NCBI RefSeq assembly: GCF_002101395.1
Contig: NZ_CP019706.1
Coordinates: forward strand, 2,666,001 to 2,730,000
Direction of reading: 5' to 3'
Source: Pantoea alhagi
Lineage (GTDB): Bacteria; Pseudomonadota; Gammaproteobacteria; Enterobacterales; Enterobacteriaceae
Length of the DNA stretch: 64,000 bases
Shown: in pieces, positions 53,776-62,875 of the stretch
Numbering within the stretch: position 1 is the first letter of the stretch
How the letters are laid out: the number at the start of each line of letters is the position of its first letter
The notes under the pieces: generated by a model
Database searches by the model: none
The model's input: the letters and a program-made list of their open reading frames with translations, nothing else
What the model was told of the DNA's origin: nothing
Made by a program: the position numbers and the translations under genes

Positions 53776-54843
53776 GTGCTGGCTCTTTTGATTCAATGGT
53801 ATCGCCGTCGCTTTAGCGATCCGGAGGCGATTGCCCTGCTGGTAATATTGCTGGCAGCTTTTTTTATCCTGTTTTTTTTCAGCGATTTGCTGGCGCCGCT
53901 GCTGGTGGCGCTGGTAATGGCTTATCTGCTGGAGTGGCCCACGGTGCGTCTGGAGCGGCTGGGCTGTTCCCGCAGCGGGGCCACTACCATTGTGCTGGCG
54001 TTCTTTGTAGGCGTTCTGCTGCTTTTTGTGCTGGTGGTCGCGCCGGTGGCCTGGCAGCAGGGCATCCATTTAGTGCGTGACATGCCGAATATGCTGAATA
54101 AGCTTTACACCTTCTCTGCCGGACTGCCGGCACGGTTTCCGGCGCTGGCCGATGCCGGTATCGTTGATATTGTGATCGAGAATCTGCGAAGCCGGCTGTC
54201 AGGCGTTGGCGAGTCAGTAGTGAAATATTCGCTGGCTTCGCTGGTGGGCTTAATGACGCTGGCAATCTATCTGGTGCTGGTGCCGCTGATGCTCTTTTTC
54301 CTGCTAAAGGATAAGCAGCAGATGCTGAATGCGGTGCGCCGTGTGCTGCCGCGCAATCGCGGTCTGGCGGGGCAGGTCTGGAGCGAGATGAATCAGCAGA
54401 TCACTAACTATATTCGCGGCAAAGTGCTGGAAATGGTGGTGGTCGGCGTCGCGACCTGGATCGCTTTTCTGGTGCTGGGGCTGAATTACGCGCTACTGCT
54501 GGCGGTATTGGTTGGGCTGTCGGTGCTGATCCCTTATATCGGTGCGCTGGCGGTTACCCTGCCGGTGATCTGCGTGGGGCTTTTTCAGTGGGGGCTGGGT
54601 AGCGATTTCTGGACGATGATAATTGTCTATCTGGTTATCCAGGCGCTGGATGGCAACGTGCTGGTGCCGGTGCTCTTCTCCGAAGCGGTAAATTTACATC
54701 CGTTGGTGATTATTCTTGCGGTGGTGATTTTCGGCGGGCTATGGGGCTTTTGGGGCGTGTTTTTCGCCATTCCGCTGGCGACGCTTATCAAAGCGGTGGT
54801 CCATGCCTGGCCTGAGGATACTTCAGGCGGTGAGTTTCAGTAA
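53776..54843 (+). CDS. perM: PerM permease, AI-2E transporter family
   Basis: 355 residues beginning with GTG 53776 (MLALLIQWYRRRFSDPEA), in line with E. coli PerM. About eight membrane segments; the RDMPNMLNKL, NQQITNYIRGKVLEM and GLWGFWGVFFAIPLATLI blocks are typical of the family. The substrate is not established. A hairpin terminator follows. Confidence 0.94.
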   Translation: MLALLIQWYRRRFSDPEAIALLVILLAAFFILFFFSDLLAPLLVALVMAYLLEWPTVRLERLGCSRSGATTIVLAFFVGVLLLFVLVVAPVAWQQGIHLVRDMPNMLNKLYTFSAGLPARFPALADAGIVDIVIENLRSRLSGVGESVVKYSLASLVGLMTLAIYLVLVPLMLFFLLKDKQQMLNAVRRVLPRNRGLAGQVWSEMNQQITNYIRGKVLEMVVVGVATWIAFLVLGLNYALLLAVLVGLSVLIPYIGALAVTLPVICVGLFQWGLGSDFWTMIIVYLVIQALDGNVLVPVLFSEAVNLHPLVIILAVVIFGGLWGFWGVFFAIPLATLIKAVVHAWPEDTSGGEFQ

Positions 54844-54849
54844 GGTTGT

Positions 54850-54876
54850 GTGGCGTCGTTGACGCCACGCGTTTTC
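54850..54876 (+). terminator. Terminator of perM
   Basis: GTGGCGTC (54850-54857) and GACGCCAC (54861-54868) pair around a GTT loop and are followed by GCGTTTTC. Confidence 0.7.
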
Positions 54877-55344
54877 TCAGGCTGATTTCAGATAAGCCAT
54901 CACAATATCGTAGTGATTGCTGGTTTTAAAATCATCGAAAACCTTCTCAACATAGCCGTTGGCATCAATCAAAAAGCTGATGCGGTGAATGCCGTCGTAG
55001 GTTTTCCCCATAAAGGTTTTCTCTCCCCAGACGCCAAACTGCTGGCTGACTTCATGAGTTTCATCCGAGAGCAGCGTAAAATTTAACAGCTCTTTTTCGG
55101 CAAAACGCGATAGCTTTTCCGGCTTATCGGTACTGATACCTAAAACCTCTACGCCCGCTTTTTTAAATTCATCCATATTGTCACGCAGGCCGCACGCCTG
55201 AACGGTGCAACCGGGCGTCATCGCTTTGGGATAGAAATAAACCAAAACGCGCTGTCCCTGGAAGTCGGTTAAATTTACTTGTTCGCCATCCTGATCGGGC
55301 AAACTAAATTTCGGTGCGATATCACCGGCTTTCAGTGGATTCAT
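54877..55344 (-). CDS. bcp: Thiol peroxidase Bcp (peroxiredoxin)
   Basis: 155 residues from the ATG at 55344, with GGAG seven bases upstream; a GTG one codon earlier is possible. Catalytic cysteines C46 and C51 in MTPGCTVQACGLRD. Reduces hydrogen peroxide and lipid or fatty-acid hydroperoxides in the cytoplasm using thioredoxin. Its start overlaps the 3' end of gcvR by 23 bases. Confidence 0.97.
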   Translation of the reverse strand: MNPLKAGDIAPKFSLPDQDGEQVNLTDFQGQRVLVYFYPKAMTPGCTVQACGLRDNMDEFKKAGVEVLGISTDKPEKLSRFAEKELLNFTLLSDETHEVSQQFGVWGEKTFMGKTYDGIHRISFLIDANGYVEKVFDDFKTSNHYDIVMAYLKSA

Positions 55345-55915
55345 CACTCATCTCCATTTTTTCATCATGCTGCGGATAATTGACCACGCTAATAGTGCCT
55401 TGCGCATGAAGTTCTGTACATAGGGCGTGAAACGCCTGCTCGATTAATGTCGCGTCCCGGTGTGCCGGGCTGTGAGCCGTAATTTGAATATAGAGCAAGG
55501 GTGGCTGATGTTCTTGCGTTAACTGAGTACGCGAAACCAGTTCTGCGATATTCATCTGGTGTGAATCAAAGAGATCGGTAAAACGTTCGATAATATGCGG
55601 CGAGTCGTTGACTTCCACCTGCACCCAAACGGTTTCCGGCATTGGCGGTCGGCGGCTGGCGTTGGTGCGCTTCATTACAATCAGCAGCTCCATCTCGGCA
55701 CCCTTCAGCGGCAGCGTAGACTCAATTAAGGTAATCGCGTTCCAGCTGCCGGAAAGCAGCATGATAAAGGTAAACTCTTCACCCAGCATGGCCAGGCGGC
55801 TGTCTTCGATATTACAGCCGCAGCTGCTGACGTGACGAGTAATGGCATTGACGATCCCAGGACGATCGACGCCCAACGCCGTAATAACTAAAAAGTGTTG
55901 CGGTGTCTGCGGCAA
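55322..55915 (-). CDS. gcvR: Glycine cleavage system regulator GcvR
   Basis: About 197 residues from a TTG at 55915 (starts LPQTPQHFLVITALGVDRPG), with AGGA upstream; E. coli GcvR has 190 residues. The frame continues much further upstream but without family similarity. Two ACT domains (about 8-85 and 95-175). It binds GcvA and prevents activation of gcvTHP when glycine is low. Co-transcribed and overlapping with bcp. The TTG start is inferred. Confidence 0.88.
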   Translation of the reverse strand: MPQTPQHFLVITALGVDRPGIVNAITRHVSSCGCNIEDSRLAMLGEEFTFIMLLSGSWNAITLIESTLPLKGAEMELLIVMKRTNASRRPPMPETVWVQVEVNDSPHIIERFTDLFDSHQMNIAELVSRTQLTQEHQPPLLYIQITAHSPAHRDATLIEQAFHALCTELHAQGTISVVNYPQHDEKMEMSDESTESR

Positions 55916-56072
55916 AATAACTTTTCCTGTGGGGTGAGCTGATAAGTAATGGTAATAACCCGTAGGTAAACATAAAAAATACCCTCTGCCAAGCGCTCCC
56001 GGCCCCTGGTCGCTTGCTTTTCCCCGCCGGTCAAACGTACCATGAAGTACTTGTTTGTCGAGGGGATGGCCA

Positions 56073-56951
56073 ATGTTCACGGGAAGTATTGTTGCGCTCG
56101 TTACGCCAATGGATGACAAAGGTAATGTCTGCCGTGCGAGCCTGAAAAAACTGATTGATTATCATGTCGAGAGCGGAACATCCGCCATCGTTTCTGTGGG
56201 AACCACCGGCGAATCCGCAACGCTTAGCCATGATGAGCACGGCGATGTGGTGATGATGACGCTTGACCTGGCCGACGGTCGTATTCCGGTAATTGCCGGA
56301 ACCGGCGCGAATGCTACCGCAGAAGGCATCTCTCTGACCAAACGCTTTGAAAATAGTGGCGTTATCGGCTGCCTTACCGTAACGCCTTATTACAACCGCC
56401 CGACCCAAGAAGGGCTGTATCAGCACTTTAAAGCGATCGCGGAAAGTACCGATCTGCCGCAAATGCTGTATAACGTACCCTCGCGCACCGGTTGCGATAT
56501 GCTGCCCGAAACGGTGGCGCGCCTGGCGAAAATCAAAAATATTATCGGGATCAAAGAGGCAACCGGGAACTTATCCCGCGTCAGCCAGCTCCAAGAGCTG
56601 GTTGATGATGAGTTCGTACTGGTCAGCGGCGATGACGCTACCGCACTGGACTTTATGCAGCTGGGCGGCCACGGCGTGATTTCCGTTACGGCGAATATCG
56701 CCGCACGTGAAATGGTTGAACTGTGTCGGCTGGCGCGCGAAGGCAACTTCGCCGAGGCGCGTCATCTAAACCAGCGCCTGATGCATCTGCATCAGAAATT
56801 GTTTGTTGAATCTAATCCTGTTCCGGTGAAATGGGCCGCGAAAAAACTGGGATTAATCGCGACCGATACCCTGCGCCTGCCAATGGTTCCGTTATCCGCG
56901 GCGGCGTGTCCGGTTGTGGAGCAGGCGCTGAAAAATGCGGGTCTGCTGTAA
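56073..56951 (+). CDS. dapA: 4-hydroxy-tetrahydrodipicolinate synthase
   Basis: 292 residues from the ATG at 56073 (MFTGSIVALVTPMDDKGNV), behind GAGGGG. The Schiff-base lysine is in IIGIKEATGNL and the active-site Tyr in LYNVPSRTGCDM. Condenses pyruvate with aspartate semialdehyde in lysine and cell-wall synthesis. Followed by bamC after 14 bp, as in E. coli. Confidence 0.98.
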   Translation: MFTGSIVALVTPMDDKGNVCRASLKKLIDYHVESGTSAIVSVGTTGESATLSHDEHGDVVMMTLDLADGRIPVIAGTGANATAEGISLTKRFENSGVIGCLTVTPYYNRPTQEGLYQHFKAIAESTDLPQMLYNVPSRTGCDMLPETVARLAKIKNIIGIKEATGNLSRVSQLQELVDDEFVLVSGDDATALDFMQLGGHGVISVTANIAAREMVELCRLAREGNFAEARHLNQRLMHLHQKLFVESNPVPVKWAAKKLGLIATDTLRLPMVPLSAAACPVVEQALKNAGLL

Positions 56952-56965
56952 TTTAGGGAGAGTTA

Positions 56966-58000
56966 ATGGCTTATTCAGTAAAAAAGTCCACGGTTGCGAC
57001 TATCGTTGGGCTATCCACGGTGATGCTGCTGGCAGGGTGTTCCAACGATCAGCGCTATAAGCGTCAGGTCAGCGGAGATGAAACTTACCTGCAGGCGGCT
57101 GAGCTGCAGGATTTACGCGCGCCGGCAGGAATGATTCTGCCGCTGCAAAATGGAGATTACGACGTGCCGCGCGCCAACGCGAACGGCGCGATGGGCAAAC
57201 AGCTGGACATTCGTCCGCCAGCTCAGCCGCTGGCGCTGATGAACGGCGCACGTGCGCAGTTTAGCGGCAATACTGGCGTGTTGATGATGGAGAACAGCCG
57301 CAGCGGTTCAATCTGGTCACAGGTGGTCAATGTGGTGCAGTCTTACCACTTCCCGATCGCCGCGCGTCAGGATGCCAGCCAGCAACTGACCACCGACTGG
57401 GTGGAGTGGAACCGTGCGGATGAAGATAACCAGTACCGTGGCCGCTATCAGATCAGTGTCCAGCAGCAAGGGTATCAGCAGGCGCTGACCGTAAAACTGC
57501 TGCAGCTGCAGCAGGCGGGTAAAGATATTACTTCGCCAACGCAGATCCAGCGTTATACCGCGCAGATGCTGAACGACATCAGCACCGGCCTGGATAAGAT
57601 GGATACTGCCGCACAGGATGCTGCGGCTAACCGCAGCGCCGCACAGATTGATGTGCAGAGCGGCGCGGATGATACCGGCTTACCGAACCTGATTCTGCGT
57701 GCGCCGTTTAATGTCACCTGGCAGCGTCTGCCGGCGGCGTTGAAGCGTATCGGCATGGAAGTGACCGACAGCAACCGTTCGCAGGGTAGCATGGCGGTTA
57801 CCTATAACGCGCCGGGCGACAGCACCTGGGATGAAATCGGTGCTAAAGATCCGCAGTTGCCGAACGGCGATTATAAGCTGCAGGTCGGCGACCTTGATAA
57901 CCGCAGCAGCCTGCAGTTTATCGATCCGAAAGGCCACGTACTGACGCAGTCGCAAAACGACGCGCTGGTGGCGGTCTTCCAGGCAGCCCTGAGCCAGTAA
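56966..58000 (+). CDS. bamC: Outer-membrane assembly lipoprotein BamC
   Basis: 344 residues, the E. coli length. Lipobox LAGC with the acylated Cys at residue 25. An unstructured N-terminal segment that binds BamD precedes two helix-grip domains. Component of the BAM complex inserting outer-membrane proteins. Ends at a strong terminator. Confidence 0.97.
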   Translation: MAYSVKKSTVATIVGLSTVMLLAGCSNDQRYKRQVSGDETYLQAAELQDLRAPAGMILPLQNGDYDVPRANANGAMGKQLDIRPPAQPLALMNGARAQFSGNTGVLMMENSRSGSIWSQVVNVVQSYHFPIAARQDASQQLTTDWVEWNRADEDNQYRGRYQISVQQQGYQQALTVKLLQLQQAGKDITSPTQIQRYTAQMLNDISTGLDKMDTAAQDAAANRSAAQIDVQSGADDTGLPNLILRAPFNVTWQRLPAALKRIGMEVTDSNRSQGSMAVTYNAPGDSTWDEIGAKDPQLPNGDYKLQVGDLDNRSSLQFIDPKGHVLTQSQNDALVAVFQAALSQ

Positions 58001-58030
58001 AAAAAAGGCCGGAAAATTCCGGCCTTTTTT
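58001..58030. terminator. Terminator of dapA-bamC
   Basis: GGCCGGAA (58007-58014) and TTCCGGCC (58017-58024) pair, flanked by A6 on the left and T6 on the right. Confidence 0.92.
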
Positions 58031-58042
58031 ATTGAATTTTGG

Positions 58043-58075
58043 CATAATGTCGCGCGGCGACGTAAACGATTGCGT
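58043..58075 (+). promoter_or_regulatory. purC promoter and PurR-like box
   Basis: ACGTAAACGATTGCGT (58060-58075) matches the PurR consensus except at two bases. A -10-like CATAAT lies at 58043-58048, so the box covers the start site and early transcript. Confidence 0.75.
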
Positions 58076-58123
58076 CGTGCAGTTATGGCCATTCACACTT
58101 TTCCCAGTTTGGAGTTTATCAAG

Positions 58124-58837
58124 ATGCAAAAGCTAGCTGAGTTGTATCGCGGCAAAGCGAAAACCGTTTACAGCACCGAAAACCCGGATCTGTTGGTACT
58201 CGAATTCCGCAATGATACGTCAGCAGGAGACGGCGCGCGTATTGAACAGTTTGATCGCAAGGGAATGGTAAACAACAAGTTTAACTATTTCATCATGCGT
58301 AAGCTGGAAGAGGCGGGCATTCCAACTCAGATGGAGGCGCTGCTCTCAGATAACGAAGCGCTGGTAAAAAAACTGGAGATGGTGCCGGTTGAATGCGTTA
58401 TCCGTAACCGTGCGGCGGGTTCGCTGGTGAAACGTTTGGGCGTGGAGGAGGGGATCGTCCTCAATCCCCCGCTGTTCGATCTGTTTTTGAAAGATGATGC
58501 CAAACACGATCCAATGGTCAACGAATCCTACTGCGAGACCTTTGGCTGGGTAAATAAAGAGAATCTGGCGCGCATGCGTGAGCTGACCTACAAGGCTAAC
58601 GAGGTGCTCAGCAAACTGTTTGACGATGCCGGTCTGATCCTGGTGGACTTCAAGCTGGAGTTCGGTCTCTACAAAGGCGAAGTCACGCTGGGCGATGAAT
58701 TTTCACCAGACGGTGCCCGCCTGTGGGACAAGCAGACCATGAACAAAATGGATAAAGATCGCTTTCGCCAGAGCCTGGGCGGCGTGATCGAAGCTTACGA
58801 AGAAGTGGCGCAGCGTCTGGGCGTTAAGCTCGACTAA
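58124..58837 (+). CDS. purC: Phosphoribosylaminoimidazole-succinocarboxamide synthase
   Basis: 237 residues from the ATG at 58124 (MQKLAELYRGKAKTVYSTEN). SAICAR synthetase signatures LVDFKLEFG and RNRAAGSL are present. Adds aspartate to CAIR using ATP. Followed by a GGCCGACG/CGTCGGCC hairpin (58851-58875) without a T-run. Confidence 0.98.
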   Translation: MQKLAELYRGKAKTVYSTENPDLLVLEFRNDTSAGDGARIEQFDRKGMVNNKFNYFIMRKLEEAGIPTQMEALLSDNEALVKKLEMVPVECVIRNRAAGSLVKRLGVEEGIVLNPPLFDLFLKDDAKHDPMVNESYCETFGWVNKENLARMRELTYKANEVLSKLFDDAGLILVDFKLEFGLYKGEVTLGDEFSPDGARLWDKQTMNKMDKDRFRQSLGGVIEAYEEVAQRLGVKLD

Positions 58838-58850
58838 ACTTCCCGCCCGT

Positions 58851-58875
58851 GGCCGACGCGCATATGCCGTCGGCC
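58851..58875. other. Hairpin behind purC
   Basis: GGCCGACG (58851-58858) and CGTCGGCC (58868-58875) are complementary with a nine-base loop. It lacks a T-run; possible weak terminator or mRNA 3'-end protector. Confidence 0.5.
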
Positions 58876-59005
58876 TGGTTCCCCATCATTGTTCCCCTCC
58901 GCTTTTTCCGTTACCCTTCCATTCCGCGTGCCGCTCGCTGGTTATTCAGCGCCGTCGCGACTAGAATTTGCCGTATTCGCCAGGAATCAGTAACAGGGGA
59001 AAGTC

Positions 59006-59866
59006 ATGCGTTGGCAAGGGCGTCGCGAAAGCGACAATGTAGAAGATCGTCGGAATCAGTCTCCCACCGTGGGCGTCGGCCGCATGCGCATTCCACGTGG
59101 TAAAGGCGGGATTATCCTGCTGGTGGTGGTGATAGTTGCCAGTTATTACGGCTATGATTTGTCCCCATTGCTTACCGGCGGCGGGTCAGTTACCCAGCAA
59201 AGCCAGACGCAGCGCATCAGTCCGCAGGATGATGAAGCGGCAAAGTTTACCTCAGTGATCCTCGCCACAACGGAAGATACCTGGCAAAAACTCTTTACCC
59301 AGATGGGCAAAGAGTATCAGCCGCCGCATCTGGTTATGTACCGCAATGCTACACGTACCGGCTGCGGTACCGGACAATCGGTGATGGGCCCGTTCTATTG
59401 TCCGACGGATAGCACCGTTTATATCGATCTCTCTTTTTATGATGAACTGAAAAACAAGCTGGGCGCCGGGGGCGACTTCGCACAGGGCTATGTTATTGCG
59501 CATGAGGTAGGGCATCACGTGCAGAAACTGCTGGGCATTGAACCGAAAGTACGCCAGATGCAGCAGGGCGCCTCACAAAGCCAGGTGAATCAGCTGTCGG
59601 TGAAACTGGAGCTACAGGCGGATTGCTTTGCAGGCGTCTGGGGTCACTATATGCAGCAGCAGCAGATTCTGGAGCCGGGCGACCTGCAGGAAGCGCTAAA
59701 TGCGGCTGAAGCGATTGGCGACGATCGGCTCCAGCAGCAGAGCCAGGGGCGCGTCACCCCGGACAGCTTTACCCACGGCAGCTCGGAACAGCGTTACAGC
59801 TGGTTTAAACAAGGCTTTGATTCTGGCAATCCGGGCCGATGCGATACGTTCGCCGCCGCTAAATAA
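59006..59866 (+). CDS. ypfJ: Putative neutral zinc metallopeptidase YpfJ
   Basis: 286 residues; AGGGG lies six bases before the ATG. One membrane segment (about 35-53), then a periplasmic zinc metallopeptidase domain with HEVGHH (H166, E167, H170) and CFAGVWGHY, typical of the family. Substrate unknown. Two bases before tmcA. Confidence 0.93.
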   Translation: MRWQGRRESDNVEDRRNQSPTVGVGRMRIPRGKGGIILLVVVIVASYYGYDLSPLLTGGGSVTQQSQTQRISPQDDEAAKFTSVILATTEDTWQKLFTQMGKEYQPPHLVMYRNATRTGCGTGQSVMGPFYCPTDSTVYIDLSFYDELKNKLGAGGDFAQGYVIAHEVGHHVQKLLGIEPKVRQMQQGASQSQVNQLSVKLELQADCFAGVWGHYMQQQQILEPGDLQEALNAAEAIGDDRLQQQSQGRVTPDSFTHGSSEQRYSWFKQGFDSGNPGRCDTFAAAK

Positions 59867-59868
59867 AG

Positions 59869-61854
59869 ATGCTGTTATCCGTTACCGCTGAGATGCAGCG
59901 TACCGGCATTCGGCGGCTGGCGGTGCTTGCTGGCGATCCTGACTGGTGTGACGAGCAGGCGCAGCAATGGCAACAGGCGCTGGCGGGAGACTGGCTTTGT
60001 CTTAGTGACGATCCGCAGTTGCCCAACAGCGTTGCGCCTTCAGCGCTGCGCAATCTGTTAGGGCAAGAATTCCGCCATGCTATCTTTGATGCCCGTCAGG
60101 GATTTCACAGTGAAGCCTTTGCTGCGCTGGCTGGCACGCTTAGTGCCGGAAGCTGGCTGCTGCTGCTGACGCCGCCCTGGAAGACGTGGTCCCGGCATCC
60201 TGACAGCGACTCGCTACGCTGGAGCGAAAGCGACATGCCCATTGGCACGCCCCATTTTATCTCTCATTTACAGTGTCAGCTTTATGCGGATCAACAGGTG
60301 TTGCTGCATCAGCAGCATCAGCCCTGCCGCATGCCAACCTCTTTATCGCTATCTTCGTGGCAGCCCGCCGGGTTACAGCAGCAGCAGCGGCTGCTCAGCC
60401 ACTTTTTGCAGGCGCCGCCCGGCATCTCTGTGCTGACCGCCGCCCGTGGACGCGGGAAGTCGGCGCTGGCTGGCATGCTGATGCAGCGTTGGCCGGGACG
60501 TTGTCTGGTTACCGCGCCGGCGAAAGTCTCGACAGAGGTGCTGGCCCGTTTTGCCGGTGAACGCTTTGCCTTTATCGCACCCGATGCGCTGCTGGCCAGC
60601 GCGGAGCCGCAGCAGGCTGACTGGCTGATTATTGACGAGGCGGCGGCTATTCCGGCACCGCTGCTGCAGCGTCTGATAACGCGCTTCCCGCGCGTATTAT
60701 TAACCACCACCGTACAGGGCTATGAAGGCACCGGGCGCGGCTTTTTGCTGAAATTCTGTGCCGCATTGCCGCAGGCGCGTTTTTATCAGCTGGATGAGCC
60801 GCTACGCTGGCGTCAGGGCGATCCGCTGGAAAGCCTGATCAATGCTGCGCTGCTGCTGGATGAGGCGCAAGGCACAACATACAGCGCGACAGGTAAGGAA
60901 TTAACGATCGCCGGGTGCGGACAGCAGGATGGGCCGCGTCTGCTGGCGCTCTATCGGCTGTTAACCAGCGCGCATTATCGCACCACGCCGCTTGATTTAC
61001 GCCGCCTGATGGATGCGCCAGGGCAACAATTTATTGCTGCGGAAAGCGCTTGCGGAGAGGTCTGCGGAGCGGTATGGCTGGTGGCGGAAGGAGGGCTTAC
61101 CGCTGAGCTGGCCTGGCAGGTATGGGCCGGGCTGCGGCGTCCGCGTGGCAACCTGGTCGCGCAGTCTCTGGCCGCTCATGCCGGTTTTCCGCAGGCCGCA
61201 CAGCTGCGATCGCAGCGCATCAGCCGCATTGCCGTTGCGCCGGGCCTGCGACGGCAGCAGGTGGGCAGCCGAATGGTTGAGTTTGCCCGCCAGCAGGCGC
61301 AGGGGCTGGACTATCTTTCAGTGAGCTTTGGTTTTACTGAGGAACTGTGGCGCTTTTGGCAGCGCTGCGGTTTTACTCTGGCGCGTATCGCTACGCAGCG
61401 AGAGGCGAGCAGCGGCTGCTATAGCGCAATGGCTATTCTGCCGTTGAGCGAGGCTGGGGAGCTGCTGAGCCAGCAGGCGGAGCAGCAGCTGGCGCGCGAT
61501 CTTTTCTGGCTGCAGCCGTTAATTGATGAGCCGATTCCGCTGGCAATCGATACTCAGCCGTCGCTGAATGAGGCGGACTGGCTGGCGCTGGCCGGTTTTG
61601 CTTTTGCCCATCGGCCTTTCGAGGTTAGCCTGCCGGCGCTGGGGCGTCTGCTGCTGGCTGGCGAAAGCAGCGAGCTGGCGCTCTGGCACGCTATTATCCA
61701 GCGCAGGCCGCTGGGCGACATCTGCCGCGATCTGGGCCTGAGCGGACGCAAGGCGCTGCTGGGCAGATGGCGCGTTGAAGCTCAACAGCTGATGCGGCAG
61801 CTGAATGATGAGCGCTGTGAAAATGCCCAACGCACGCTTTCAACATTGAGATAA
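59869..61854 (+). CDS. tmcA: tRNA(Met) cytidine acetyltransferase
   Basis: 661 residues. An N-terminal DUF1726-type domain, a RecD-like ATPase/helicase domain with P-loop GRGKS (194-198) and DEAAAIPAPLL, and a GNAT domain (RISRIAVAPGLRRQQVGSRM). Makes N4-acetylcytidine in the anticodon wobble position of elongator tRNA(Met). Probably co-transcribed with ypfJ (2-bp gap) and possibly with ypfH. Confidence 0.97.
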   Translation: MLLSVTAEMQRTGIRRLAVLAGDPDWCDEQAQQWQQALAGDWLCLSDDPQLPNSVAPSALRNLLGQEFRHAIFDARQGFHSEAFAALAGTLSAGSWLLLLTPPWKTWSRHPDSDSLRWSESDMPIGTPHFISHLQCQLYADQQVLLHQQHQPCRMPTSLSLSSWQPAGLQQQQRLLSHFLQAPPGISVLTAARGRGKSALAGMLMQRWPGRCLVTAPAKVSTEVLARFAGERFAFIAPDALLASAEPQQADWLIIDEAAAIPAPLLQRLITRFPRVLLTTTVQGYEGTGRGFLLKFCAALPQARFYQLDEPLRWRQGDPLESLINAALLLDEAQGTTYSATGKELTIAGCGQQDGPRLLALYRLLTSAHYRTTPLDLRRLMDAPGQQFIAAESACGEVCGAVWLVAEGGLTAELAWQVWAGLRRPRGNLVAQSLAAHAGFPQAAQLRSQRISRIAVAPGLRRQQVGSRMVEFARQQAQGLDYLSVSFGFTEELWRFWQRCGFTLARIATQREASSGCYSAMAILPLSEAGELLSQQAEQQLARDLFWLQPLIDEPIPLAIDTQPSLNEADWLALAGFAFAHRPFEVSLPALGRLLLAGESSELALWHAIIQRRPLGDICRDLGLSGRKALLGRWRVEAQQLMRQLNDERCENAQRTLSTLR

Positions 61855-61926
61855 ATCCAGGCTTATTTTCCTTTCCAGACCTGCTTTCGCTGTAAACGTC
61901 TTATAGTTAATAGCGAGGAGGATGTT

Positions 61927-62622
61927 ATGAAACTTAACCATTTTGTTGTGCAAAGTCCGTCCGCTCCCCCAACGCAGCTGTTTTTGCTCTATCATGCCGC
62001 CGGTGATAACCCGGTCTCAATGGGACAGATTGGCAGTTGGTTTGCAGAAGTCTTTCCGCAGGCGCTGGTGGTGAGTATTGGCGGGCCGGAAGCAGGTGGT
62101 CCCGCGCCAGGCCGTCAGTGGTACAGTGAAAGCGCGTTGCAGGATGTCAGCCTGCAGCAACAGGTCGATGAGGCCATGCCCCAGTTTTTGCAGTCGGTGC
62201 AAGAGTGGCAGCAGCTTAGCGGCGTACAGCCTGAGGCGACGGCGCTGATCGGTTTTTCGCAGGGCAGTGTGATGGTGCTGGAGAGCAGCAAGGCGCAGCC
62301 AGCGCTGGCGGGCAGGATCGTGGCCTTTAGCGGTCGTTATGCCAGCCTGCCGGAACAGGCCAGCGTCAAAACCACCATTCATTTGATTCATGGCGAAAAT
62401 GATGAGGTTTATCAGGCTGAACTGGCGCAGCAGGCGGCGGAGCGTCTGATCTCGCTGGGCGGGGATGTGACGCTGGATATCGTGGAGGATTTACCGCACG
62501 CTATCGATCAGCGCAGCATGAACCTGGCGCTGGATCATCTGCGTTATACCGTGCCGCGCCGCTATTTTGAAGAGGCGCTCAGCAGCGGTAAGCCTGGCGA
62601 TGATGTGGTAACTTTTATTTAA
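61927..62622 (+). CDS. ypfH: Esterase YpfH (alpha/beta hydrolase)
   Basis: 231 residues, carboxylesterase/phospholipase family. Nucleophile Ser in GFSQGSVM, Asp in HGENDEV, His in DLPHAID. E. coli YpfH has esterase activity; the natural substrate is unknown. Good GAGGAG ribosome site. Confidence 0.95.
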   Translation: MKLNHFVVQSPSAPPTQLFLLYHAAGDNPVSMGQIGSWFAEVFPQALVVSIGGPEAGGPAPGRQWYSESALQDVSLQQQVDEAMPQFLQSVQEWQQLSGVQPEATALIGFSQGSVMVLESSKAQPALAGRIVAFSGRYASLPEQASVKTTIHLIHGENDEVYQAELAQQAAERLISLGGDVTLDIVEDLPHAIDQRSMNLALDHLRYTVPRRYFEEALSSGKPGDDVVTFI

Positions 62623-62634
62623 TCATGCAACAGC

Positions 62635-62659
62635 AAAAGGGCAGCGCTCGCTGCTGCCC
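62635..62659 (-). terminator. Terminator of ypfN (minus strand)
   Basis: GGGCAGC (62639-62645) and GCTGCCC (62653-62659) pair; on the minus strand the stem is followed by TTTT. It lies between the convergent ypfH and ypfN genes. Confidence 0.75.
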
Positions 62660-62664
62660 CCGGA

Positions 62665-62853
62665 CTATTTCTTTTTCGGCCAGTCGTCTTCATCATCCCA
62701 CTTATCGTTAAAATCACGATGTGGCGGTAGATCGGGCTTATTCGCCATAAATTTTTTGTGATCGATGCGCTTCAGATCTTTATAAACGTTGACCATGACG
62801 CCAACCAGCAACAGGATCACAATGATCCACCAGTAATCTTTTACCCATTCCAT
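62665..62853 (-). CDS. ypfN: YpfN family small membrane protein (DUF2897)
   Basis: 62 residues, as E. coli YpfN (66). One membrane segment (WWIIVILLLVGVMVNVY) and a charged C-terminus with PHRDFNDKWDDEDDW. Lies 22 bp behind dapE on the same strand; function unknown. Confidence 0.95.
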   Translation of the reverse strand: MEWVKDYWWIIVILLLVGVMVNVYKDLKRIDHKKFMANKPDLPPHRDFNDKWDDEDDWPKKK

Positions 62854-62875
62854 GATGTTTCCTCCTGAAGAACGC